Shown: positions 8,992-20,322 of the stretch, piece by piece | Numbering within the stretch: position 1 is the stretch's first letter | Layout of the letters: every line of letters starts with the position of its first letter | DNA from: Micromonospora ferruginea | Lineage (GTDB): Bacteria; Actinomycetota; Actinomycetes; Mycobacteriales; Micromonosporaceae | NCBI RefSeq assembly: GCF_013694245.2 | Contig: NZ_CP059322.2 | Coordinates: 2,724,001 to 2,788,000, forward strand | Direction of reading: 5' to 3' | Length of the DNA: 64,000 nt | The notes under the pieces: model-generated | What the model was told of the DNA's origin: nothing | Databases searched by the model: none | What the model saw: only the letters and a program-made list of their open reading frames with translations | Program-made: the position numbers and the translations under genes

Positions 8992-9600
8992 TCACCCGCC
9001 GACGGCGGCGAACACGAACGTACCGACGACGGCCAACGGGAGCGCCACGGCCGCGGCGAGCAGCCGTACCCGCAGGGTGCGGCCGACCAGCTCCAGCAGC
9101 AGCGCGGCGAGCCCCAGGTCGATGACCACGTTCCACCACGCGCCGGGATAGCCGGTGCGGGCCCTTCCGACGAAGCGCAGCGCCTCCTCGACGAACACGG
9201 CCACCGGCAGCGCGGTCGCCACCACCTGCCGCCACCCGGTCGTCCGCGCCCAGACACCGGCGACGCCGAACACCACGCCGGCGAGCACGCCGGACGCCAT
9301 CCAGAGCAGTGAGGTGGGCGCGACGATGACGGCCGGGTCGTCGCCCTGGAGCAGCGCCGCCGCCAGGTAGTAGGCGGGCACGGCGACGACGAGCAGCACG
9401 ACGGCGGCCACGGCGGCTCGTACGACGCCCACCCGGACCCACCAGCCCAGCGCGAACGCGGCGACCGCCCAGGTGGCGGTCGAGTTGCCGAGTTCGGCGA
9501 ACGGGTAGGGCACCCGCGTGATCCAGACGAAGTCGAGGAAGCCGAGCAGGAAGCCGGCGACCGGGGCGACGAGCGCCAGGGTGCGAGATGCGGGTGACAT
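8992..9600 (-). CDS. multi-pass membrane protein of unknown function
   Basis: A 202-residue hydrophobic protein with about six membrane helices. The first, VAPVAGFLLGFLDFVWIT, is followed by a short loop. A later helix bears FVEEALRFVGRARTGYPG, with conserved-looking Glu, Arg and Tyr. The layout resembles small actinobacterial membrane families of unknown function, but I cannot name one safely. ATG at 9600 is used; an ATG four codons upstream (9612) is equally possible. It lies 38 bp downstream of the mycothiol-dependent enzyme gene on the same strand and may be co-transcribed with it. Confidence 0.7.
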   Translation of the reverse strand: MSPASRTLALVAPVAGFLLGFLDFVWITRVPYPFAELGNSTATWAVAAFALGWWVRVGVVRAAVAAVVLLVVAVPAYYLAAALLQGDDPAVIVAPTSLLWMASGVLAGVVFGVAGVWARTTGWRQVVATALPVAVFVEEALRFVGRARTGYPGAWWNVVIDLGLAALLLELVGRTLRVRLLAAAVALPLAVVGTFVFAAVGG

Positions 9601-9638
9601 GGCCGCGAGCATACTCAGTATGCGTTCGGCGCGATCGG

Positions 9639-10283
9639 TCAGGCGGCGCAGCGCTCCCGCAGCGTGGGTACTCCGGGCCCGGTGAGATCGTCGCAGTAGG
9701 CCGCCCGCCCGGCCATCGCCATGGTCAACGCCAGCATGGTGCCGCTGACCAGCGGACCGACCCCGGCGGTGAACGGCCCGTCGGTCGCCTCCACCCGCAG
9801 CCCCGCGACGGCGGTACGCCCGGCCACGGTGAAGTCCCGCCCGGCGAAGAAGCGGGCGACCGGCGTGACGGTCCCGACCGGTGGCGTACGGCCCAGTCCG
9901 AGCGGGCGCCGGATGTCCTGGGCGTGCACGACCACCTCGCCGAGCCACGCCTCGGTCGGGCCGAACTTCGACGTGGTGCTGCCGATGACGCGGCGGAACC
10001 GTTCGAGGGTCCCCGCCGGGTCGGCGCCCCGGCGCTCGGCCAGCCGGCGGTCGTTGTGCCGGTCGAAGTCGAACCGGGCGGCCAGCACGCTGGCCAGCCA
10101 GCGGACCCGGCCGACGCTGGCCGCCGCGGTCAGGTGGGCGACCACCTCCTCCACCGTCCACCGGCCGCACAGCGACCGCTGCGCCCACTGCGCCGCGTCG
10201 AGCCCGGCCAGGTCGTCGGCGAGGGCGGCCCGCTCGGCGTGCGCGAGCGCCCACAGGTCGTCGCGGGACAGCGTGTCGGACAT
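9639..10283 (-). CDS. maleylpyruvate isomerase family mycothiol-dependent enzyme
   Basis: A 214-residue protein of the DinB-like/TIGR03083 family. Its N-terminal four-helix domain carries the typical CGRWTVEEVVAHLTAAA block, whose His helps bind the divalent metal. The middle has EAWLGEVVVHAQDIRRPLGL, with the second conserved His. Known members use mycothiol as thiol cofactor, as in maleylpyruvate isomerisation or thiol transfer, but most remain unassigned. The MSDTLSRDDLWALAHAERAA start is typical. The last 40 residues contain a hydrophobic SCP-like segment. The substrate is unknown. Confidence 0.85.
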   Translation of the reverse strand: MSDTLSRDDLWALAHAERAALADDLAGLDAAQWAQRSLCGRWTVEEVVAHLTAAASVGRVRWLASVLAARFDFDRHNDRRLAERRGADPAGTLERFRRVIGSTTSKFGPTEAWLGEVVVHAQDIRRPLGLGRTPPVGTVTPVARFFAGRDFTVAGRTAVAGLRVEATDGPFTAGVGPLVSGTMLALTMAMAGRAAYCDDLTGPGVPTLRERCAA

Positions 10284-10445
10284 GGCAGCCTCCAGGGGGT
10301 CGAGCCGTCCCCGATAGGACCGCGCCCCGCCCCCGGACTCATCGGCGCGACGGTCAGCGGGTCAGCCCGACGAGCGCCGGCGGTTGCGGGTCGTGCAGCG
10401 GCTCACGCTGCCTCCGCCGAGGGTCGCACCGGCGCGTGACCGGCG

Positions 10446-10832
10446 TCAGGAAGCCGTCGCGGCGCGGTCGGAGTCGCTGCGCAGCACGCAGAACTCGTTG
10501 CCCTCCGGGTCGGCGAGGACCGCCCATCCGGAGCCGTCCGGGTTCCGGTGGTCGGCGACGAAGGTGGCGCCGAGGCCCAGCAGCCGCTCGACCTCCTGGT
10601 CCCGGGACGTCTCCGGACGCAGGCACAGGTGCAGCCGGTTCTTGACCTGCTTGGGCTCGGGCACCTGGTTGAAGTGCAGCACCGGGCCGTCGGCGAGCAG
10701 CAGCACCTGGGTCTCCGGGTCACCGGGCCGGTCCTCCGGGTGCAGCGGCCGGCCGGTCACCTCGCTCCAGAACCGCGCCAGCCGATAGGCGTCCGCACAG
10801 TCGATCGCCACGTTCTGCACCACCGAGACCAT
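10446..10832 (-). CDS. VOC family (glyoxalase/bleomycin-resistance fold) protein
   Basis: The 128-residue protein has two beta-alpha-beta-beta-beta modules. The first is VVQNVAIDCADAYRLARFWSEVTG, the second ends in WAVLADPEGNEFCVLRS. PEPKQVKNRLHLCLR separates them, as in the actinobacterial subgroup often annotated glyoxalase-like. Metal ligands would come from His and Glu at the module ends (RLHLCL, NEFCVL). The function may be detoxification or isomerisation, with no specific substrate predictable. It stands alone, 34 bp downstream of treZ on the same strand. Confidence 0.85.
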   Translation of the reverse strand: MVSVVQNVAIDCADAYRLARFWSEVTGRPLHPEDRPGDPETQVLLLADGPVLHFNQVPEPKQVKNRLHLCLRPETSRDQEVERLLGLGATFVADHRNPDGSGWAVLADPEGNEFCVLRSDSDRAATAS

Positions 10833-10866
10833 GCGCGCCAGTCTGCCCCATCCCGCACCGCTCGGC

Positions 10867-12600
10867 TCAGAGGGAGACGATCGCCGCGCTCTCCGCCGGG
10901 AGCTGGAGGCCGTCGCGCATCACCGAGACCCCCTCGGCGGTCGCCAGCAGCACCCGGCGCACCACCCCGGGCAGGTTGACCCGCTGCGGACGCTCGGCCA
11001 GGTTGGCCACCACCAGCGTGTCGCCGCGCCGCACCACCAGGAACTGGTCGCCGTGGCGCACCTCGACCCGGTGCAGCCGGGGGTCTGACAGGTCGGGCCG
11101 CGACCTGCGCAGCGCGATCAGCCGGCGGTGGAACTCGTACATCTCGCGGTGTTCGGGTTTGTCCAGCTCCGCCCAGTCGAGCCGGGAGCGCAGGAAGGTC
11201 TGCGGGTCCTGCGGGTCGGGCACGTCGTCGGTGGCCCAGCCGTGCGCGGCGAACTCGCGCCGGCGGCCGGTGGCGACCGCGACGGCCAGCTCCGGCTCCG
11301 GGTGGCTGGTGAAGAACTGCCACGGCGTGGTGGCGGCCCACTCCTCCCCCATGAACAGCATCGGGGTGAACGGCGCGGTCAGCAGCAGCGTGGCGCCGAC
11401 CCGCAGCATCCCGGCGGAGAGCGTGGCGGAGATCCGGTCGCCGGTGGCCCGGTTGCCGATCTGGTCGTGGTTCTGCAGGTAGGCCACGAACCGGTGCCCG
11501 GGCGTGCGCTGCCGGTCCACCGGGCGGCCGTGGCTGCGGCCCCGGAAGCTGGACCAGGTGCCGGCGTGGAAGAACGCGCCGGTCAGCACGTCGGTGAGGC
11601 ACTCCAGCGAGCCGAAGTCGCCGTAGTAGCCCTGCCGCTCGCCGGTGAGCAGCGTGTGCAGCGCGTGGTGGGCGTCGTCGTTCCACTGGGCGTGCAGGCC
11701 GTAACCGCCGGCCTCCCGGGCGGTGATCAGGGTCGGGTCGTTCAGGTCGGACTCGGCGATCAGCGACAGCGGGCGGCCCAGCGCGGTCGACAGCGACTCG
11801 ACCTCGACGGCCACCTCCTCCAGCCAGTGGGTGGCCCGGCCGTCCGGCATGGCGTGCACGGCGTCCAGCCGCAGGCCGTCGACGTGGTAGTCGCGCAGCC
11901 ACATGAGCACGCTGTCGACGATGTAGCGGCGGACCCCGTCGGAGTGCGGGCCGTCCAGGTTGACCGTGCGGCCCCAGGTGTTGCTCTGCTCGGTGAGGTA
12001 GGGCGCGAACCGCGGCGCGTAGGCCCCGGAGGGCCCGAAATGGTTGTAGACGACGTCGAGGATCACCCCCAGCCCCTTGGCGTGGGCCGCGTCCACGAAC
12101 CGTTTCAGGCCGTCCGGCCCGCCGTAGGGCTCGTGCGGGGCATACCAGCAGACCCCGTCGTAGCCCCAGTTGTGCTCGCCGTTGAACGCGTTGACCGGCA
12201 GCAGCTCGACCAGGTCGACGCCGAGGTCGACCAGGTGGTCGAGCTTGGCGATCGCCGCGTCGAACGTGCCCTCGGGGGTGAACGTGCCGACGTGCAGCTC
12301 GTAGAGGACGCTGCCGGGCAGTTGCCGACCGGTCCAGGCGCCGTCGGTCCAGCCGAACGCCGCGTGGTCGTAGACGCGGCTCGGGCCGTGCACGCCGGCC
12401 GGCTGCCACGCCGAGCGGGGGTCGGGCAGCGCCTGGGCGTCGTCGTCGAGCAGGAACGCGTAGTCGGTGCCCGGCCCGGCGTCCGGCGCCTCCACCCGCC
12501 ACCAGCCGTCCCGACCGGGGCGCAGGTCGCGGTCGGCCTCGCCGGGCAGGCGCAGGCGGACCCGGGCGGCCTCGGGCGCCCACACCGTGAACTCGGTCAT
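10867..12600 (-). CDS. treZ: malto-oligosyltrehalose trehalohydrolase
   Basis: A 577-residue GH13 enzyme that releases trehalose from maltooligosyl-trehalose made by TreY. An N-terminal E-set/CBM48-like domain (FTVWAPEAARVRLRLPGEAD) precedes the TIM barrel. Barrel motifs include VVYNHFGPSG, the nucleophile Asp in DGLRLDAVHAM, the acid/base Glu in LIAESDLND and the transition-state Asp in QNHDQIGNR. The TreZ-specific ELHVGTFTPEGTFDAAI is also present. The ATG overlaps the treY stop by four bases (ATGA), so translation is coupled. It is the third gene of glgX-treY-treZ. Confidence 0.96.
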   Translation of the reverse strand: MTEFTVWAPEAARVRLRLPGEADRDLRPGRDGWWRVEAPDAGPGTDYAFLLDDDAQALPDPRSAWQPAGVHGPSRVYDHAAFGWTDGAWTGRQLPGSVLYELHVGTFTPEGTFDAAIAKLDHLVDLGVDLVELLPVNAFNGEHNWGYDGVCWYAPHEPYGGPDGLKRFVDAAHAKGLGVILDVVYNHFGPSGAYAPRFAPYLTEQSNTWGRTVNLDGPHSDGVRRYIVDSVLMWLRDYHVDGLRLDAVHAMPDGRATHWLEEVAVEVESLSTALGRPLSLIAESDLNDPTLITAREAGGYGLHAQWNDDAHHALHTLLTGERQGYYGDFGSLECLTDVLTGAFFHAGTWSSFRGRSHGRPVDRQRTPGHRFVAYLQNHDQIGNRATGDRISATLSAGMLRVGATLLLTAPFTPMLFMGEEWAATTPWQFFTSHPEPELAVAVATGRRREFAAHGWATDDVPDPQDPQTFLRSRLDWAELDKPEHREMYEFHRRLIALRRSRPDLSDPRLHRVEVRHGDQFLVVRRGDTLVVANLAERPQRVNLPGVVRRVLLATAEGVSVMRDGLQLPAESAAIVSL

Positions 12601-14897
12601 GCGGCGGCCTCCACAGGCTCGGTGGGTGCGAGGAGGGCGACGGGATAGGTGCTCAGCAGATCATCCAGGAGCAGCTCAGCACCACTGTAGACCCGACCGG
12701 TGAACAAGTCGGTCATCCGATGAACGGGAAGTGACAGAGTGGTGTCCCGCCAGCCGCCGTCGCGGGCCAGCCGCAGCGGCAACCGGGTCGCCACCGCGAC
12801 CGCCCCGCCCCGGTCGAAGGCGACCGCGTGCGCGCCGGCCGGGCCGCGCGCCGGCACCGGCCGGTAGCCGCCGAACAGCTCCGGGCGGTCGCGGCGCAGC
12901 CGCAGCGTCCGGGAGACCACGAGCAGCTTCGCCGCGCCGTCGGCGGCCACCGCCGGCTGCCAGCCGGCGTCGAGCCGGGCCAGCACGTCCCGGCGTACGG
13001 CGAAGTCGACCGGGCGGCGGTTGTCCGGGTCGACGAGCGAGTTCTCCCACAGCTCGGTGCCCTGGTAGGTGTCCGGCACGCCGGGCATGGCGAGCTGCAC
13101 CAGCTTCTGCCCGAGCGCGTTCGACCAGCCGGCCGGGGTGATCTCGTCGGCGAAGGCGGTGAGCTGGGCGTGCAGCTCCGGGTCGTCGTACATCCGGTCG
13201 ACCAGGGCGTGCAGCTCGTGCTCGAAGGCCGGGTCGGGGTCGGCCCAGCTCGTGCTGACCGACGCCTCCCGGGCGGCCTTCTCGGCGTACCCGTGCAGCC
13301 GGTCCCGCTCGACCGGCCAGGCCCCGACGGCGGTCTGCCAGAGCAGGTGGGCCAGCGCGGGGTCGGCCAGCGGCGCCCGGGACATCCAGTCGCCGACCCG
13401 CTCGGCCCAGCGCCCGGGCAGCTCGCTGAGCACCGCGAGCCGGGCCCGGACGTCCTCGCCGCGCTTGGTGTCGTGGGTGGAGAGCGTGGTCATGCTCGCC
13501 GGCCAGCGCACGTGCCGGGCGGTGGCGAAGCGGTGCAGCTCGGCCGGGGGCACGCCGAAGTGCGCCGGGCTGCCACCCACCTCGTTCAGCGCGACGAACC
13601 GGCTCCACCGGTAGTAGGCGGTGTCCTCGACGCCCTTGGCCATCACCGCGCCGGTCAGTTGCGGGAACCGGGCGGCCAGCTCGTGGCCGGGGTCGCGCAG
13701 GCGGGCGGTGACCTGGTCGAGCACGCCGGTCAGGTCGGGTCGGCGCCGGCCGGCCTCGCTGCGCGCGGCGGCCAGGTGCCGGACGCCCTCGGGCGGGTAG
13801 CCCCGGTAGACCGGGAAGCAGGCGGCCAGCTCGGCCAGCGCGGCGCGGACCTGCTCGGCGGGCAGTTCGGGGACGAGCGCGGCGAGGCGGGTCAGCTCGG
13901 CGGCGAGCAGTCGGGTGGCGGCCTCCAGCTTGGTGGCGTGGGTCAGGTCCTCCCACGAGGTGTGCCGGCCGGTCACCCGCCCGTCGAGCGCGGTGAGATC
14001 CGGTTCGGCGTCCGGGTCGACGAAGAGCCCGCAGACCGCGGCGAGGGCGTCGTAGCCGGTGGTGCCGTCGACCGGCCAGTCCGGCAGGTCCTCGCCGTAC
14101 TCCAGGATCTTCTCCACCACCAGCCAGCGTCCCGGCGCGGCGGCGCGCAGGCGGGCCAGGTAGCCGGCCGGGTCGCGCAGGCCGTCCGGGTGGTCCACCC
14201 GGATGCCGTCGACGTCCCCGGCGTCGACCCAGCGCAGGATCTCCGCGTGGGTGGCGTCGAAGACCGCCGGGTCCTCCACCCGCAGGCCGGCCAGGTCGGA
14301 GACGGCGAAGAACCGGCGGTACGTCAGCTCGGCGTCGCCGCGCCGCCAGTTCACCAGCTCGTAGTGCTGCCGGTCGTGCACCTGCCGGGGCGTCCCGTCG
14401 CCGGTGCCGTCGGCGACCGGGAAGCGGTGCTCGTGATAGCGCAGCTCCCCGTCGACCAGCTTGAGGTCGTCCAGCGCGTCCGGGGCGTCGGCGAGCACCG
14501 GCAACAGTAGCCGGCCGCGGTCCCAGTCGATGTCGAACCAGCCCGCGTACGCCGAGTCGCGCCCCCGGCGCAGCACGTCCCACCAGGCCAGGTTGGCCGC
14601 CGGCCGGGCCACCCCGGCGTGGTTCGGCACGATGTCCACGACCAGGCCCAGCCCGGCCGCGCGCAACGCCCGGACCAGCCGTTGCCGGCCCGCCTCGCCG
14701 CCCAGCTCCGGGTTGACCGCGCGGTGGTCGACCACGTCGTAGCCGTGCGACGAGCCGGGGGTGGCGGTGAGCAGCGGCGCGGTGTAGAGGTGGGTGACGC
14801 CGAGCGCGGTCAGGTAGTCGGTCAGGTCGGCGGTGGCGTCCAGGTCGAAGCCGGGGCGCACCTGCACGCGGTAGGTGGAGCGAGGGGTGTCGGGCAT
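12597..14897 (-). CDS. treY: malto-oligosyltrehalose synthase
   Basis: A 766-residue GH13 enzyme that converts the reducing-end alpha-1,4 bond of maltodextrins to the alpha,alpha-1,1 bond. It opens with STYRVQVRPGFDLDATADL and has VVDIVPNHAGV. The nucleophile Asp is in DGIRVDHPDGL, the general acid Glu in LVVEKILEYGEDLP, and the third acid in LSTHDTKRGED; MPGVPDTYQGTELW near the end is diagnostic. It starts three bases after the glgX stop and overlaps treZ by four bases. Together the three genes make trehalose from glycogen. Confidence 0.96.
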   Translation of the reverse strand: MPDTPRSTYRVQVRPGFDLDATADLTDYLTALGVTHLYTAPLLTATPGSSHGYDVVDHRAVNPELGGEAGRQRLVRALRAAGLGLVVDIVPNHAGVARPAANLAWWDVLRRGRDSAYAGWFDIDWDRGRLLLPVLADAPDALDDLKLVDGELRYHEHRFPVADGTGDGTPRQVHDRQHYELVNWRRGDAELTYRRFFAVSDLAGLRVEDPAVFDATHAEILRWVDAGDVDGIRVDHPDGLRDPAGYLARLRAAAPGRWLVVEKILEYGEDLPDWPVDGTTGYDALAAVCGLFVDPDAEPDLTALDGRVTGRHTSWEDLTHATKLEAATRLLAAELTRLAALVPELPAEQVRAALAELAACFPVYRGYPPEGVRHLAAARSEAGRRRPDLTGVLDQVTARLRDPGHELAARFPQLTGAVMAKGVEDTAYYRWSRFVALNEVGGSPAHFGVPPAELHRFATARHVRWPASMTTLSTHDTKRGEDVRARLAVLSELPGRWAERVGDWMSRAPLADPALAHLLWQTAVGAWPVERDRLHGYAEKAAREASVSTSWADPDPAFEHELHALVDRMYDDPELHAQLTAFADEITPAGWSNALGQKLVQLAMPGVPDTYQGTELWENSLVDPDNRRPVDFAVRRDVLARLDAGWQPAVAADGAAKLLVVSRTLRLRRDRPELFGGYRPVPARGPAGAHAVAFDRGGAVAVATRLPLRLARDGGWRDTTLSLPVHRMTDLFTGRVYSGAELLLDDLLSTYPVALLAPTEPVEAAA

Positions 14898-14900
14898 GGG

Positions 14901-17021
<2,121 letters not shown>

Positions 17022-17309
17022 GTCGCTCCTTCGGGCCATGATCGTGAGCGCACCGGACGGGTGGCCGGCGCGCACGCCGTTGATGCCCCGGCGTACCCGC
17101 CACCAATCCACCCGTTCGGACGGTAACCGACGGAAGCGGGTGTCGTCCGTCACGATCGTCGCATTGGAGATGCGCGTTCGCGCCGGATGCACTTTCCTTG
17201 AGCGCGGACGCGCGCCCGCGCGTTCCCACCGGCCGTTCGGCCACCCTCACCGCTGCTCCCCGCCGCCACCGATGCCGGCGTGTCCCCCCATGCATGGACG
17301 GAGATCGAC

Positions 17310-18707
17310 GTGACCTCTCTGCGGGTCGGCGCGCAGACCGCCACCGCGACGGACCGGCTCCACCGGCCCACTCTCACCTCCCGCCCGACCGCGCCGCCGC
17401 AGCCCGGCGTCGCGCCCCGGAGCCGGCGCATCCTGATGCTGTCGTGGGAGTACCCGCCGGTGCTCGTCGGTGGCCTCGGCCGCCACGTGCACGCGCTCTC
17501 CGTCGCCCTGGCCGCCGCCGGGCACGAGGTCACCGTCGTCACCCGGCACGCCGAGGGCGCGCCGCTGGAGGAGTACGCCGACGGCGTGCGCATCGTCCGC
17601 GCCGCCGAGGACCCGGTCACGTTCCCGCTCGCCACCGGCTCGCTGCTGGCCTGGACGATGGCGTTCAACCACACGCTCACCCGGGCCGCGCTGCGCGCCG
17701 CCCAGTCCGGCGGCTACGACGTCATCCACGCCCACGACTGGCTGGTCGCGCACACCGCGATGACGTTGCGCGAGCACCTGGACGTGCCGCTGGTGACCAC
17801 CATCCACGCCACCGAGGCCGGCCGGCACCAGGGCTGGCTGCCGGAGGAGATGAACCGCACCATCCACGGCGTCGAGCACTGGCTGGCCGGCGAGTCCGGG
17901 CGCGTGATCGTCTGCTCCGGCTACATGCGCGACGAGGTCGGCGCGCTGTTCGACGTGCCGTCGTCCCGGGTCGACGTGGTCCCCAACGGCGTCGAGCCGC
18001 ACCGCTGGCGGGTGCCCGCCTCGGCGGTCGCCGCCGCCCGGGCCCGCTTCGCCGGCGACGGCCCGCTGGTCACGTTCGCCGGCCGGCTGGTCTACGAGAA
18101 GGGCGTGCAGCACCTGCTGGCCGGGCTGCCCGGGCTGCGGGAGCGGCACCCCGGGCTGCGCGCGGTGATCGTCGGCGACGGGCCGTACAAGGCGGAGCTG
18201 GAGGCCGAGGTGCGCCGGCTCGGGCTGGACGACACGGTCAGCATGCCCGGCTTCCTCGGCGGCACCGACCTGCCCGCCGTGATGGCCGCCTCGGACTGCT
18301 TCGTGGTGCCCAGCATCTACGAGCCGTTCGGCATGGTCGCGCTGGAGGGGGCCGCCGCGGGCGCGCCGCTGGCCGTGTCGCGTACCGGCGGGCTGGCCGA
18401 GATCGTCGAGCCGGGTGTCACCGGCACGACGTTCGCGCCGCACGACCCGGACGGGCTCGCCGAAGCGGTGCACGCGCTGCTCGCCGACACCGACCGGGCC
18501 CGCGCGCTGGCCCGCCGGGCCCGCGCCCTGGTGCACGACAAGTACGGCTGGTCGGCCATCGCGTCCCGCACCGCCGCCGCGTACGCCGCCGCCATCGCCG
18601 GCGACCCGGCGTTCACCGCCGCCCGCACCGAGCAGCGGATGGCCGCCGGCCTCACCCGCCCCACCGTCCCCACCGGCAACCTCCTCACCGCCGCCGGCCT
18701 GAGGTGA
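17310..18707 (+). CDS. glycosyltransferase family 4, Rv3032-like alpha-1,4-glucosyltransferase
   Basis: A 465-residue GT-B enzyme. The N-terminal domain has LMLSWEYPPVLVGGLGRHVH, then VIHAHDWLVAHTA and TTIHATEAGRHQGWLPEE. These blocks are very close to mycobacterial Rv3032, which elongates alpha-1,4-glucans for glycogen and methylglucose lipopolysaccharides. The C-terminal nucleotide-sugar domain has FAGRLVYEKGVQHLL and the E-x7-E motif in EPFGMVALEGAAAG. GTG at 17310 is chosen because GGAG sits six bases upstream; an in-frame GTG at 17280 is the alternative. It is divergent from glgX, so synthesis and breakdown of the same polymer share one control region. Confidence 0.85.
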   Translation: MTSLRVGAQTATATDRLHRPTLTSRPTAPPQPGVAPRSRRILMLSWEYPPVLVGGLGRHVHALSVALAAAGHEVTVVTRHAEGAPLEEYADGVRIVRAAEDPVTFPLATGSLLAWTMAFNHTLTRAALRAAQSGGYDVIHAHDWLVAHTAMTLREHLDVPLVTTIHATEAGRHQGWLPEEMNRTIHGVEHWLAGESGRVIVCSGYMRDEVGALFDVPSSRVDVVPNGVEPHRWRVPASAVAAARARFAGDGPLVTFAGRLVYEKGVQHLLAGLPGLRERHPGLRAVIVGDGPYKAELEAEVRRLGLDDTVSMPGFLGGTDLPAVMAASDCFVVPSIYEPFGMVALEGAAAGAPLAVSRTGGLAEIVEPGVTGTTFAPHDPDGLAEAVHALLADTDRARALARRARALVHDKYGWSAIASRTAAAYAAAIAGDPAFTAARTEQRMAAGLTRPTVPTGNLLTAAGLR

Positions 18708-18760
18708 AAGGCGGGGGCCCCGCTTAACGCTTTTGGTAGAGGCGGGGGCCCCGCTTAACA
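18708..18760. repeat. GGGGCCCC-core intergenic repeat, copy 4
   Basis: Same family, placed immediately after the GT4 stop codon, with linker TTTTGGTAGAGG. A second copy lies in inverted orientation 68 bp further on (18828), with a classic hairpin between them. Confidence 0.92.
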
Positions 18761-18782
18761 CCCCTCGCCCGGAGCACGCGAA

Positions 18783-18813
18783 AGGCCGCCGACCTCACGC
18801 GGGTCGGCGGCCT
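18783..18813. terminator. bidirectional hairpin terminator between GT4 gene and gltA
   Basis: A perfect 12-bp stem AGGCCGCCGACC/GGTCGGCGGCCT closes a seven-base loop. It lies between two convergent genes and is bracketed by two GC-rich repeat copies. There is no long U tract, as is common in high-GC actinobacteria. Confidence 0.7.
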
Positions 18814-18827
18814 CACTCGTCGGTGGC

Positions 18828-18880
18828 GTTAAGAAGGGGCCCCGCCTATACCAAAAGCGTTAAGCGGGGGCCCCTCCTTA
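18828..18880. repeat. GGGGCCCC-core intergenic repeat, copy 5
   Basis: Inverted copy (linker TATACCAAAAGCGTTAAG) directly downstream of citrate synthase on the minus strand. Confidence 0.92.
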
Positions 18881-18885
18881 CGCCC

Positions 18886-20169
<1,284 letters not shown>

Positions 20170-20322
20170 CTGTTCCTCGCTTCGCCGGCAAGATCTTCGT
20201 TGAATTGCCTTCGCTTCTACCGTAATCACGGTGCGGTGGACAATGCTCGGCATGGTTTGGGGGTGAGGTATGCGTCACCTCATTCCCGACTTGCTGGGTC
20301 GGAAACCGGCGGTGAGCGTGGA